DNA of 64,000 bases from Fidelibacterota bacterium UBA2986. Lineage in GTDB: Bacteria; Fidelibacterota; Marinisomatia; Marinisomatales; AB-629-J13. Below are positions 54,166 through 63,312 of this stretch, piece by piece (the first letter of the stretch is position 1; the number at the start of each line of letters is the position of its first letter). The notes under the pieces were generated by a model. That model ran no database searches and was not told where the DNA came from. It saw nothing but the letters and a program-made list of their open reading frames with translations. Made by a program: the position numbers and the translations under genes. The stretch is taken from contig DEAI01000008.1 in assembly GCA_002346675.1 (NCBI GenBank), positions 6,990-70,989 of the forward strand. Direction: 5' to 3'.

Positions 54166-54262
54166 GATAATTTGATATGTTTTTTGTAGGATTCAGTTTA
54201 TTTTCTGTTGGAAAATTAATTGATTTTTTATTTGAATTTACTTTTTAAGTTAGGGAAATTTT

Positions 54263-54475
54263 ATGCGTAAGGTAGCGATTTATCTCATTGCCGGGGGAAT
54301 CATTCTCTTAAGTCTAAAGTTTATCACAATAATTCTTCAATTTTTAACTTCACACCCTATTATTGGATTAGGAATTTTTATTATTACGGTTGGAATTTTA
54401 CTGTTTTTACTTGATATCTATCGAGAAAATCAAATCTCCAAAGATTCTGAGCCATTTAGGGGAGTGAAAAAATGA
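54263..54475 (+). CDS. small membrane protein (hypothetical)
   Basis: The protein has 70 residues with two predicted membrane helices (about 5-27 and 32-54) and a polar C-terminal tail. No family is recognised. It overlaps the YbjQ gene by 4 bases (ATGA), so it is probably a partner or anchor for it. Confidence 0.6.
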   Translation: MRKVAIYLIAGGIILLSLKFITIILQFLTSHPIIGLGIFIITVGILLFLLDIYRENQISKDSEPFRGVKK

Positions 54476-54792
54476 TTATTGTCACTACTGAAAATATTTC
54501 TGGATATACCATTATTGAAACGCTGGGAACAGTAATTGGAAATACCATCAGAGCACGGCATATTGGTAAAGACATTAGCGCAGTTCTAAGATCTGTAGTG
54601 GGGGGAAAAATTAAGGAATACACCGGAATGCTAGCAGAATCAAGGGAACAATCTATTCAGCGAATGGTAGACAGAGCAAAAGAGCTTGGTGCTAACGGAA
54701 TTGTAGGAGTACGATTCCAAACTTCAATGATTTTACAAAGCACTGCAAAACTCTTAGTGTATCGCACAGCTGTCAAGTTATCAAAACACTAA
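54472..54792 (+). CDS. YbjQ (UPF0145) family protein
   Basis: The protein has 106 residues, the standard length. Diagnostic segments are MIIVTTENISGYTIIETLG at the start, NTIRARHIGKDISAVLRSVVGGKIKEYT, and RAKELGANGIVGVRFQTS. The family forms pentamers and has been labelled a heavy-metal-binding domain, though the function is unsettled. It is coupled to the small membrane protein upstream. Confidence 0.93.
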   Translation: MIIVTTENISGYTIIETLGTVIGNTIRARHIGKDISAVLRSVVGGKIKEYTGMLAESREQSIQRMVDRAKELGANGIVGVRFQTSMILQSTAKLLVYRTAVKLSKH

Positions 54793-54814
54793 CCACATTA
54801 AGAAAGAATAAAAA

Positions 54815-55522
54815 ATGTACAAAACTCTATATATTTTTGTAATAGTATCCATCTTTATTTCATGCTCTAAAAATACTAGAATTAATTCCCGTTCAATAAA
54901 TCTCAACACAAAAGTGGATTCAATAAGTTATGGAATGGGGGTGAATCTGGGTTCTTCTTATAAAAGACAGGAATTTGATATTAATCCTGAATTGTTTTTT
55001 AATGGTTTTATGGATAGTTATAAAGAGGAAGCCTCTCAGCTAAGTGAGGATGAAACGAGGCAGATGTTAAGAGATTACTATATGGAAGTGAGGATGAATA
55101 AATCTGAACAGCAAAAAATATTATCAGAAAAAAATAATGAAAAAAGTAATCAATTTCTCAATAAAAACAAAACCAAAAAAGATGTTACCGAACTTCCAAG
55201 TGGTTTACAATACAAAATAATTCGCTCTGGTTCTGGAGAGAGCCCAGATGTGAATGGAAGTGTAAAAGTACACTATATCGGTAAACGGCTAGATGGAACT
55301 GTCTTTGATAGTTCTACTGAAAAAGATGAACCAGTTGAGTTTAGTCTTCGCTCTCTTATAAAAGGTTGGTCTGAGGGATTACAGTTGATGAAAGTTGGTG
55401 CTAAATGGGAATTATATATCCCACCTGAATTGGGATATGGAAGGAGAGGAAGTGGTGGAAAAATTGGTCCAAATGAATGCCTAATTTTCGAAGTAGAGTT
55501 AATAGATATTATTTCAAATTAG
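54815..55522 (+). CDS. FKBP-type peptidyl-prolyl isomerase lipoprotein
   Basis: The protein has 235 residues. A lipobox ending at SCS (Cys17) makes it a lipoprotein. An N-terminal helical dimerisation region (about 30-115, FKBP_N with KVDSISYGMGVNLG) is followed by an FKBP domain (about 128-235): VKVHYIGKRLDGTVFDSS, IKGWSEGLQLM, and IPPELGYGRRG. It probably assists folding of exported proteins in the periplasm, like FkpA or Mip. Its stop interlocks with that of the convergent SDR gene. Confidence 0.93.
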   Translation: MYKTLYIFVIVSIFISCSKNTRINSRSINLNTKVDSISYGMGVNLGSSYKRQEFDINPELFFNGFMDSYKEEASQLSEDETRQMLRDYYMEVRMNKSEQQKILSEKNNEKSNQFLNKNKTKKDVTELPSGLQYKIIRSGSGESPDVNGSVKVHYIGKRLDGTVFDSSTEKDEPVEFSLRSLIKGWSEGLQLMKVGAKWELYIPPELGYGRRGSGGKIGPNECLIFEVELIDIISN

Positions 55523-56361
55523 CTTAAATCTTCTAAAAGTTTTTCAGTTATATCCCAGAGTCTTTTCCGTGAATCTATATCATTAGACTCAGGTGAACTT
55601 TCTTTTACTTTCTTTTTGTAAAAATACTTTCCGCTAATTACATCAATATCAGTAGATGAAGCTAAATAAACACTGGTTTTTGCTCCATCTTTTACATTTA
55701 TTGCCTGCAGTTTTTGTGCTATCCTCAACAAAATAACTTTTAGCCCTGAATTATTATGTCCAAACTTACTGGAAACAAATCCCGGATGAAGGCAATTAAC
55801 AGTGGTAGATGTGTTTTTTAATCTATCTGCTAGTTCGTATGAAAATAAAATGTTCATCAGTTTTGATTTTTTATAATTTGGATACCCCTCATAGGATTTA
55901 ACACCTTGAATATCGCTGAAATCTAATTTTGCACCGAAGTGGGCATCCGATGCTACATTCACAATTCTGGAGCATTGCTTATTAAGATTTTTTAGCAATA
56001 GCTTGGTAAATAAAAAATAACTTAAATGATTTAATGCGAAGGTGGTTTCAAAACCTTCCTCAGTGAAAGTCTTTTTGAAAAATGCTGCCCCCACATTATT
56101 AATTAATATATCAATAACAGGAAATTTATTTTTAATTTCTAACGAAATCCTTTTATTCTCAGACATAAGAGAAAGATCTGCATTAAAATAGTGTATGGCA
56201 TTATTGCCCGTTAAATTTGAAATTTCTTTTACAACTTTTTTACCTTTCCCCCTATCTCTTCCAACAAGTCCTAAAATAAATCCTTTCTCAGCTAATTCTA
56301 CCGCTGTTGTCTTACCGATTCCATCGGTCGCACCCGTGATAATACAAATGTTTGAATTCAA
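55519..56361 (-). CDS. short-chain dehydrogenase/reductase
   Basis: The protein has 280 residues. NAD(P) motif TGATDGIG (9-16), the NNVGAA strand motif (family NNAG with Val in place of Ala), Ser in NVASDAH, and the catalytic Tyr/Lys pair in NYKKSKLMN. The closest outline is that of retinol-dehydrogenase/WW-oxidoreductase-like SDRs, which are common in marine bacteria. The substrate is unknown. It ends tail to tail with the FKBP gene, and starts 7 bases after the Yip1-like gene. Confidence 0.88.
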   Translation of the reverse strand: MNSNICIITGATDGIGKTTAVELAEKGFILGLVGRDRGKGKKVVKEISNLTGNNAIHYFNADLSLMSENKRISLEIKNKFPVIDILINNVGAAFFKKTFTEEGFETTFALNHLSYFLFTKLLLKNLNKQCSRIVNVASDAHFGAKLDFSDIQGVKSYEGYPNYKKSKLMNILFSYELADRLKNTSTTVNCLHPGFVSSKFGHNNSGLKVILLRIAQKLQAINVKDGAKTSVYLASSTDIDVISGKYFYKKKVKESSPESNDIDSRKRLWDITEKLLEDLS

Positions 56362-56367
56362 TTTAAT

Positions 56368-56913
56368 TTAAATCGCATTCCCAACCACGATGGATAGGAA
56401 ACTCAGTGCAATAAGTATAAATGTTAATGCGATTATTTTCACTAATAATCCCAATACACAGACAGCAACGGATCTCAGGGTTGATTTATAATCCAGCGCT
56501 TGTCTCACAGCAATAATCATGGCAATAAGCATCCAACCATTTGCAATAAAATCTATTACACCGTCAAAAGGTAAAACAGGTTTTAAAATGCGTATAATTC
56601 CCGGTGCGCTGCTATATCCAATGGTTCTTAACAGTTCACCATGGTCAGCAACAGTTTGGGACTCTGGGAGGAGCTTTGTACCAATTAAATAAACAATAAA
56701 TGCCCACACATACCAACTCAGGATTTCTCCAATTGTATTAGTTAGTAATCCTTCCAGCCCCATAGACCAAGAGCCTAGTCCCGCGGCAAGACTTGAAAAA
56801 ATGACAACCACCATTGCCTCAGTTAGGAGGGTTTTATCTGCTTCTACCTCTTCATAGAGATTCACATCTAGCTTCGATGCCATCAACATACGATTAAATA
56901 TTTTAGTGCTCAT
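56368..56913 (-). CDS. Yip1-domain family membrane protein
   Basis: The protein has 181 residues with about five hydrophobic segments. The pattern of a short polar N-terminus (NRMLMASKLDVNLYEEVEAD), LSWYVWAFIVYLIGTKLL and LRTIGYSSAPGIIRIL fits bacterial Yip1 proteins. Their role is unknown. It is co-directional with the SDR gene downstream, 6 bases apart. Confidence 0.8.
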   Translation of the reverse strand: MSTKIFNRMLMASKLDVNLYEEVEADKTLLTEAMVVVIFSSLAAGLGSWSMGLEGLLTNTIGEILSWYVWAFIVYLIGTKLLPESQTVADHGELLRTIGYSSAPGIIRILKPVLPFDGVIDFIANGWMLIAMIIAVRQALDYKSTLRSVAVCVLGLLVKIIALTFILIALSFLSIVVGNAI

Positions 56914-56998
56914 ATCAGTCCTATTTGGTTATCCTTTTAAGTATTACTAACTTTAATTTTGTGTGAATTGTTTCAATATTATTTAATTAATCAATGAA

Positions 56999-57157
56999 TT
57001 ACTTATTTTCACTCTTCATGGTCTTGACTTTGTTCAAAAGGTAGTCAGAGATTTTTGATATTTTCCTGACTTCTTTTTTTAGTGTGATAATTTCAACTAA
57101 AATATAAACCAAGAAGAGTAACGCACCTATCATCACCGTTGTAAACATAGAGCTCAT
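56999..57157 (-). CDS. small single-pass membrane protein, 52 residues (hypothetical)
   Basis: A 52-codon ORF not overlapped by any other gene. It begins MSSMFTTVMIGALLFLVY. A membrane helix at about 8-25 is followed by a basic heptad-like stretch (KKEVRKISKISDYLLNKVK). An AAGGA ribosome-binding site lies 9 bases before the ATG. It occupies the 309-base gap between the Yip1-like gene and the protease gene. A short single-pass protein with a coiled-coil tail is the likely product; function unknown. Confidence 0.6.
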   Translation of the reverse strand: MSSMFTTVMIGALLFLVYILVEIITLKKEVRKISKISDYLLNKVKTMKSENK

Positions 57158-57222
57158 ATAGAATATCCTTTAACTCAATCAAATAGTAATTTATTGAAAC
57201 AAAATTGTAATTATTATAATTA

Positions 57223-60200
57223 TCATTTCATTAACACTAACTTCTGTGTTTCTTTTCTTTTTTCTGTAGAAAGCTGTAAAAAGTAAATTCCACTGGGATT
57301 CTCCCATGCGTCCCATTTTAGCATATGTTGACCAGATGACATCTCCTGATTCAAAAGAGTTTCAATAAGCTTTCCCTGAATATTAAAAACGGATACATTT
57401 ACGACTGACAATTCAGAAAGGGAGAGCTGAATCATCGTCACAGGATTAAAAGGGTTTGGAAAAGCTGGGGAAATAACAAGTTCTGAGGGAATTTGGTTAC
57501 TAGGTTTTTTTCTCAGAACTAATGATGTTAACTCATCCTCAACTTCCAAACGACTAACATTTTCACACGGGTAAACGTTTCCACTTTTATCAACAATTTC
57601 CCACTTTTCATCACCTTTGATGTTACAATCAAAGGTGAGAGAGCCTCCTGGGAGCTGCATAATATCAATTACACAATCATCAGTCGTGCATAATTTAGAA
57701 TCTCCCAGAAAACGAATATCATTTGAACCAAATGGTGGCTTTGGAGGCAGGCTATAACTAAAAATTTCTTTTTCTGATACACCTCCCCCAAAATACAATA
57801 AAGTATTATTTAGACTTATTGTGTTTAAATTATTACTAACCTGAAATGTTTTTTGATTTGCAACAGTACTTGATGAAGACATTATAATTTCACCATCACC
57901 GGAACTTCTCAGCCAGTAAGCTTTTGCTGGTTCAATATATTGTGGCTGAAAATATCCCTGACCATAGCCGTAAACAGTATTGGGAACAATAATTCCTTCA
58001 GGGTCTAAAATAGTTTCCGGAGAAATTGAATATGATATCCCAGAAATGAGATTCCATCCTTCAATTAATTGAACAGTTAATTCATCCACTGGATTTCCAG
58101 TAAATGTTGCTGTGTTGTTTTGCGATATCCTCAACCAGTATCCTTTTCCTAACTCCAAATTTTCGGTTTGCTGATATCCTGCCCCTGATATGTAACTGAA
58201 CAGCGTGTTTTGAATAGCTCCTGGAAACAGATCAATGTAAAAACTTGATTCACTAACAACAGGAAGCCCGACTAGATTCCAGCCAAGAAAATAATCCTGA
58301 TTGATGGTCACAGACCCAGAGCCAAGAGTGAGTATGACAGGAATATTACCATTTCCACCATTACTTGTTATGGATATATAACACTCATACTCACCTGGGG
58401 ACATATCTTCCGTACTAACAATTACACTGATATTGTCTGACATCCCATATCCCAATTCTCCTTCCATTGGTGACACAGTAAACCATTCTGGTCCTTTAGA
58501 AAACTTCACGGATAATTCATCGTGAACGTATTCATCATTGAAACTCACCTGGAGTCCAGTAGATCCTGAACCATTCTGCATTCCTATAGTGGCGGAGTGT
58601 GTTCCAGTAATGGATTTGTAATTAAGCTGTATCTCTCCTGATGGATACAGTACAATCTGGAAATCATAATAACTGTTTGGATAGCCGCTCCACCAGTGAG
58701 CTACCCCATCAAACGACACAACGCTTCTTTGGGCATCGCTGTGCATATAAATATTCCCTGCACAGTACTCATTACAATTATCATTTACAGGATTGAGGTC
58801 GTCCCAAAATCCAAAGATGGCAGGTCTCGGAGCACCAGATGAAGGAATAGTGCTGTTATCCCAGGAATTTATATCATTTCCAAATCCAATCCAGCCGTTT
58901 GGATTAATGATATATTGATCATAATTCTGTCCATAAAATGGAAAATCAAATCCTATATCAAATGGCCCTTCAGCATCGTCATTATGGGAAAAGGCTATAA
59001 TGTTATCATCAACGGAAATCTCAATCCATTCATAATCAAGATTTATTTCAAGGTCTGAATCGGTCCATGTCATTCCTTCCTGGTCTGGTCCACCACCAAT
59101 ATCAGAAAAAGAAGAAACACCTATCTGATAATTCAGAATAGATTCTGGTTCTCCTACGTTTGTGAGTAGGAGATCTTGCACATCAGTTTCATTTACTGAC
59201 ATCTCAAAATGTATAACATCAGGTGTATAAGACAGCTCTCCAGCTGAACCTGTATCATAACTATCCAAAACTAATGTCCCAGTATTTTCCGGATCGAGCC
59301 AATTCTTTAACTGATTGGATGAGCTTCCACCCCAATCCCATGAAGCTGAAAATTTGCCATAATAGTCATTGAAGTTAAATGAACAGGATGCCTGCCCACC
59401 ATGTAGCTGACCCACAATACGATAATTGTTATCAAACAAGGGGGAACCAGAGGAACCGGGTTCGGTAGTACCATCCTCCCAACTGGAAACCCGCCAATGT
59501 GAGCCATCATTTCCACTCCAGCCATCAGAAATTCCAACATCATAATCAAAAGATATCTTCTTTATATCACCCGAGGGATGATGAATTCCAACCGGCTCTT
59601 GAGGTGGGACGTCCACCGCTGACCATCCAGCATAATTAACATTATAGAGTGAGGGTATGGTCTCAGTCAATTCCAATAATGCAAAATCTGACGTTGACCT
59701 GCTTGCCCTAAGAACAGACCCCTGTACTGTTTGGTTTGTGGGTCCGTCCTGATTAGCACAACCGGGACTTTCATAATTAAACATGAATATCCAATTATTA
59801 TTACCACCCAAACAATGATCTGCGGTCAAAAAATATTGAGTCTGGTCCTGTTGTACATTATTCACTAGAGCTCCAGTACAAATACGTGAGCCTCCGGAGG
59901 TAAGAATCATTGCCACTGCTCTATTGTGGTCCTGCCACAGCATACCCTCCGGGCAATTTACATTATTGTTGCAGCTCCCCGAATCTCCATACCCACGCGT
60001 ATCCTTAAATCCAAAGAGATTACGATATCCATGGATTACTCTTGATAATTGAATTCGCCCCAATCCCACCACATCAGAAGGTTCAATATATTCAAGAATA
60101 ATATGATCTCCCGGTACAGGCTGTGTTGCAAAGATTCCATCAGCTTTATTATTTTCTTCAGTAAATGCGCCAATGACATAAGATTTGTTTTCGCTGTATA

Positions 60201-60552
60201 CAAAAAATTTTCCACCAGGCGGCATAAAAAAATCATCATAAATAATATTGATGGAAAATGCTCCAGATGATTTAACTGCGAGCCTCCATACTCGATCTCC
60301 ATTCGATAACTTTTCCCAAGTTCCTGAAGAAATCAGGTCGAAGGACACTTCAGTACCATGCCCAAAGCGAAAGGGTACATCCTTACCGGAAAGCTTGTCC
60401 TCCTCCAGCAGAGATTGAACATCCACAGATTCCATTGTAACTGTTTCCAGTAATGCAGAAAGTGTTTTTTTAAAACTTATGGGAGTGCCACCTACACTTA
60501 TCTGACTATAAAGTAGTGAACTTGTAATACATAAAATATAGAATAATTTCAT
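57223..60552 (-). CDS. secreted lysyl-endopeptidase-like serine protease with GWNLI module and sorting domain
   Basis: The protein has 1109 residues from the ATG at 60552, chosen for the GAGGAG ribosome-binding site 7 bases upstream. After a signal peptide (1-16) and a propeptide region to about 185, a trypsin-fold domain (about 190-415) has His246 (TADHC), Asp289 (TSDFALLEL) and Ser368 (GSSGSPL), with several Cys as in Achromobacter/Lysobacter lysyl endopeptidases. Next come beta-sandwich domains (about 430-755) with FDFPFYGQNYDQY-type motifs. Two GWNLI/GYWLR repeats, a conserved SLPPKPP/KLCT segment and an FPNPFN sorting tail complete it. Predicted as cell-surface or secreted endopeptidase exported through the type IX-like route. 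Confidence 0.88.
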   Translation of the reverse strand: MKLFYILCITSSLLYSQISVGGTPISFKKTLSALLETVTMESVDVQSLLEEDKLSGKDVPFRFGHGTEVSFDLISSGTWEKLSNGDRVWRLAVKSSGAFSINIIYDDFFMPPGGKFFVYSENKSYVIGAFTEENNKADGIFATQPVPGDHIILEYIEPSDVVGLGRIQLSRVIHGYRNLFGFKDTRGYGDSGSCNNNVNCPEGMLWQDHNRAVAMILTSGGSRICTGALVNNVQQDQTQYFLTADHCLGGNNNWIFMFNYESPGCANQDGPTNQTVQGSVLRASRSTSDFALLELTETIPSLYNVNYAGWSAVDVPPQEPVGIHHPSGDIKKISFDYDVGISDGWSGNDGSHWRVSSWEDGTTEPGSSGSPLFDNNYRIVGQLHGGQASCSFNFNDYYGKFSASWDWGGSSSNQLKNWLDPENTGTLVLDSYDTGSAGELSYTPDVIHFEMSVNETDVQDLLLTNVGEPESILNYQIGVSSFSDIGGGPDQEGMTWTDSDLEINLDYEWIEISVDDNIIAFSHNDDAEGPFDIGFDFPFYGQNYDQYIINPNGWIGFGNDINSWDNSTIPSSGAPRPAIFGFWDDLNPVNDNCNEYCAGNIYMHSDAQRSVVSFDGVAHWWSGYPNSYYDFQIVLYPSGEIQLNYKSITGTHSATIGMQNGSGSTGLQVSFNDEYVHDELSVKFSKGPEWFTVSPMEGELGYGMSDNISVIVSTEDMSPGEYECYISITSNGGNGNIPVILTLGSGSVTINQDYFLGWNLVGLPVVSESSFYIDLFPGAIQNTLFSYISGAGYQQTENLELGKGYWLRISQNNTATFTGNPVDELTVQLIEGWNLISGISYSISPETILDPEGIIVPNTVYGYGQGYFQPQYIEPAKAYWLRSSGDGEIIMSSSSTVANQKTFQVSNNLNTISLNNTLLYFGGGVSEKEIFSYSLPPKPPFGSNDIRFLGDSKLCTTDDCVIDIMQLPGGSLTFDCNIKGDEKWEIVDKSGNVYPCENVSRLEVEDELTSLVLRKKPSNQIPSELVISPAFPNPFNPVTMIQLSLSELSVVNVSVFNIQGKLIETLLNQEMSSGQHMLKWDAWENPSGIYFLQLSTEKRKETQKLVLMK

Positions 60553-60585
60553 CTTTTTTCTCCTCAAAGAAAATTAGTTACTAGT

Positions 60586-61524
60586 TTATAAAACCACTCT
60601 TGCACTGAAGGTAATATTTATTGTATTTGCATACCCATCAACATTCTCACCACTTTTAATTACATCAGGTGTATTTAAAAATGGGTATCCAAGTGTGAAC
60701 GAATAATGGTTATTACCACGGCTCCACATAAGCCCGCTGCTTATAATAAGGTTGGTCTCTCCTGTTCCATCATATCCCGGCCATGTATTTGCATATCTTT
60801 TGGAGGCAGTCAACATAACCTGAGGTAACCCACTCAATATATTTAATTTTTGAAATAAAAAATATCCGGTCATGCTTAACTCTGTACCAGGTTTAAATGA
60901 ATATTTATTTGTATGTAGCGGCATTATTAACTGGGTAACTATTCCATTTACAATTGGACCTTTATCACGCTTAAAATATTGCATCTCACCGATAAATTTA
61001 TATACACCCTCACTCATTGAAAAATGGGTATGCTTCCCACCGCTGTATGGATTTTTCTTGATTGTGTTATTAGATGGTATGATTATTCCTGCTCCAAAAA
61101 ATAGACGTTTCCCTGGACCAAACGATATATTTGACTTTAAATAACGTAGGATTATTTTTAGGTCACCGATTCCCACTTTTGACTCATCCCTATGGTGATA
61201 ATTAGATTTCTTACCAAAATCCATATGTCTGCTTCCAAAGCTCAAGGTTGTTTCCAAATTAAAATTAGAGCTTAATCCATAGTTCAATACAATTTCCTCT
61301 ATATGTGAGGTCAGACTTCCAAAATGATTACCAGTTGAGTCAATTTCATCATGACCCCAGTCAATAAATTGAGATGTGTGGACTCCACCAATGAGAAGAT
61401 TTCCCTTGCCTAAGCCAATACCAGAGTTTGCCGTCCCGACCGGAAGGCTTGGATTAGTTCACATCACTCATTGTCCATACAAGAGATTGAAAAATAATAT
61501 TGATATTATTAGTTTATATTTCAT
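60586..61524 (-). CDS. outer-membrane beta-barrel protein with two in-frame TGA codons (candidate selenoprotein; else pseudogene)
   Basis: From ATG 61524 the frame reads MKYKLIISILFFNLLYGQ (a good signal peptide), then TGA-GTG-ATG-TGA (61470-61459), then TNPSLPVG and 290 further codons without interruption to 60586. The downstream part is a beta-barrel transporter-like protein of about 290 residues with strand pattern and a C-terminal FSARVVL strand. Conventional start codons after the TGAs do not occur until a TTG at 61287, which would lose the signal peptide and the first strands. If TGA is selenocysteine, residues 19-22 read UVMU, a UxxU motif. A hairpin with a GGTC apical loop follows at SECIS distance. 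A nonsense-mutated pseudogene is the alternative. It starts 14 bases after the sulfotransferase-like gene. Confidence 0.55.
61430..61448 (-). promoter_or_regulatory. SECIS-like hairpin downstream of TGA codons
   Basis: On the minus strand GCC-TTCC-GGTC-GGGA-C-GGC forms an upper stem of four pairs (C-G, C-G, T-G, T-A), apical loop GGTC, one bulged C and a lower three-pair stem. The loop begins 17 bases after the second TGA and 26 after the first. Bacterial SECIS elements are known to need a GG- or G-containing short apical loop about 16-37 bases after the TGA, so the geometry fits both. Fold and function are inferred only from sequence. Confidence 0.4.
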
Positions 61525-61538
61525 TGTAACATTCCATT

Positions 61539-63257
61539 TTAATTCTGAATTAGTGTAATCAAACCGGGCACTGATGCCCTAAGCCAGTATCCATTTCCAG
61601 GCTGGAGACTGTTTGACTGTACATATCCATTTTCAAAGCCATAAACTGTCCCAGGAATAATGAGGTTTTCAGTATCTTCTACATTCTCTAGTTCAATATC
61701 TGTTGAAATACCTGAAATCAGATTCCAGCCCTGGTTTAATTCAATGGTGAGCTGATTTATGCTATTTCCAGTGATAGTAACATTCCCAGAACTTTCAAAG
61801 CGAAGCCAATAACCGTGACCATATGAAAATTCACTTTCCTGTATATATCCATCATTAAAAGAATATAGTGTCTCTTCTATACTTTCAGAAAAGATATATT
61901 GATAATTGGTATTATCAATGATAACAGATAGACCAATCAGATTCCACCCATCATGAAAAATGTAATCAATATTAGTTTCATCACCACCTGAATTAAAGTA
62001 ATTATAAGGATATTTTAATGCCACTCTAGGAAGCAAATTACCTTCATAGGTCCACACTACCTCGCCTTCACTATTAATTTCAAAAACTGATAAATCTTCA
62101 AAACTTGTTATCAATGTATTACCATCTGGCAATCTCATAGCACCAGATTGAACAGCGGAATAAAAGTCAGATTGAAAAATCCAATGATATGAATCTGGAC
62201 CATATGAGTTGTAATTATCTATCATATATGTTCCATCTTCATTCAATGGAGTTATGATCTCCAATACCGAAGAATTATTTGGGGAGTGAAAGTTATTAAA
62301 CATAATAATATTTCCTCCTCCAGGATATCCAGTTGGAATCCAATTGACAGAGTGTTGACCATTAAGGATTTGATCGGACTCAGTTCCCCTACTATAATTC
62401 TGTGGATTCCCCCATCTATATAAAAAGTCACCTCCTATACCGTAGAACCCACCTCCATGGCTAGCAGCCTCTTCTATAGTAGTGGAATGATCAATTATAT
62501 ATAATTCGCTTTTATGACGAGATGATAATACAATTTGATTCAATTCAGAATGATAATAAATTGAATTACAGTGTAACCAATCTCCTGCATTCTCACCAGG
62601 GATACCAATCCCAAACGTAGGAGAGTTAATATCTAATAGTTGTGGATTTTCTGCAATGTTTCCATAGTTTGGGAGTTGAGAATCTATGTCCTGAATAAGA
62701 TGGTCCCAAAAATGCCACTTCCATACAATATTTGCTTCATCTATTCCAACCGGTTCAATTTCAATCACCATATCCATATTTCCCCTGGCGAGATTAATAT
62801 CAGGGTCCCCCTCAATAATCATACCAGCATTTTCCAACTCATCCCTGGTCTTTACTTCACTGCAAATTGCTAAAATATTTCCGTTTGGAAGCACCGCTAT
62901 ATCATGATGTGGTCTACATAAATCATCTGACAAATTATAGTCCCAGACTATGTCTCCATTCCAATCCATTTTCTTAAATCTTCCATTTAACTGAGGGCCA
63001 TTTCCGCTGTTGTTTTGTTTGCAGGCAACAAAAAGTATACTATCAGGTGATAAATAAGCGACACTTGAAGGGCTTGTGTCATGGTACCATGAATTTATAA
63101 TTGAATGGCTATTATCTATTAGGTGAGTTTCCGTCACATCTGAATCCCCAGATCCATTAGTTAATAATGTTAAACCATCGAAAGGTTGTGAATAAACACC
63201 AGCTATTATTAGTATTAAACAAATCTTAAATTTTCCTGTATTTATTTCTTGTTTCAT
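61539..63257 (-). CDS. secreted arylsulfotransferase-like protein with GWNLI module
   Basis: The protein has 572 residues. A signal peptide (about 8-23) is followed by a beta-propeller of the arylsulfotransferase (ASST) type at about 50-405: CRPHHDIAVLPNGNIL, VWKWHFWDHLIQDID, DWLHCNSIYY, LSSRHKSELYIIDHSTT, GGDFLYRWGNP and LPDGNTLITS. The His residues in PHHD, LHCNS and SSRH resemble the ligand/active-site pattern of the family. Whether it transfers sulfate is not proven. The last 150 residues are two GWNLI/GYWLR repeats, and the protein ends right there (GLITLIQN) without the FPNPFN tail. Divergence of tails between neighbours is notable. Confidence 0.82.
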   Translation of the reverse strand: MKQEINTGKFKICLILIIAGVYSQPFDGLTLLTNGSGDSDVTETHLIDNSHSIINSWYHDTSPSSVAYLSPDSILFVACKQNNSGNGPQLNGRFKKMDWNGDIVWDYNLSDDLCRPHHDIAVLPNGNILAICSEVKTRDELENAGMIIEGDPDINLARGNMDMVIEIEPVGIDEANIVWKWHFWDHLIQDIDSQLPNYGNIAENPQLLDINSPTFGIGIPGENAGDWLHCNSIYYHSELNQIVLSSRHKSELYIIDHSTTIEEAASHGGGFYGIGGDFLYRWGNPQNYSRGTESDQILNGQHSVNWIPTGYPGGGNIIMFNNFHSPNNSSVLEIITPLNEDGTYMIDNYNSYGPDSYHWIFQSDFYSAVQSGAMRLPDGNTLITSFEDLSVFEINSEGEVVWTYEGNLLPRVALKYPYNYFNSGGDETNIDYIFHDGWNLIGLSVIIDNTNYQYIFSESIEETLYSFNDGYIQESEFSYGHGYWLRFESSGNVTITGNSINQLTIELNQGWNLISGISTDIELENVEDTENLIIPGTVYGFENGYVQSNSLQPGNGYWLRASVPGLITLIQN

Positions 63258-63312
63258 TCCTATGATAAATCAATCGCCTACTTATTTACAATAAATAATA
63301 TGTTATATTTTT

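Noticed and set aside
60586..61524. TGA read as Trp or Gly by a changed genetic code
   Set aside because: Several ordinary genes here (kbl, secD) end in TGA at the expected family length, so TGA is a normal stop codon.
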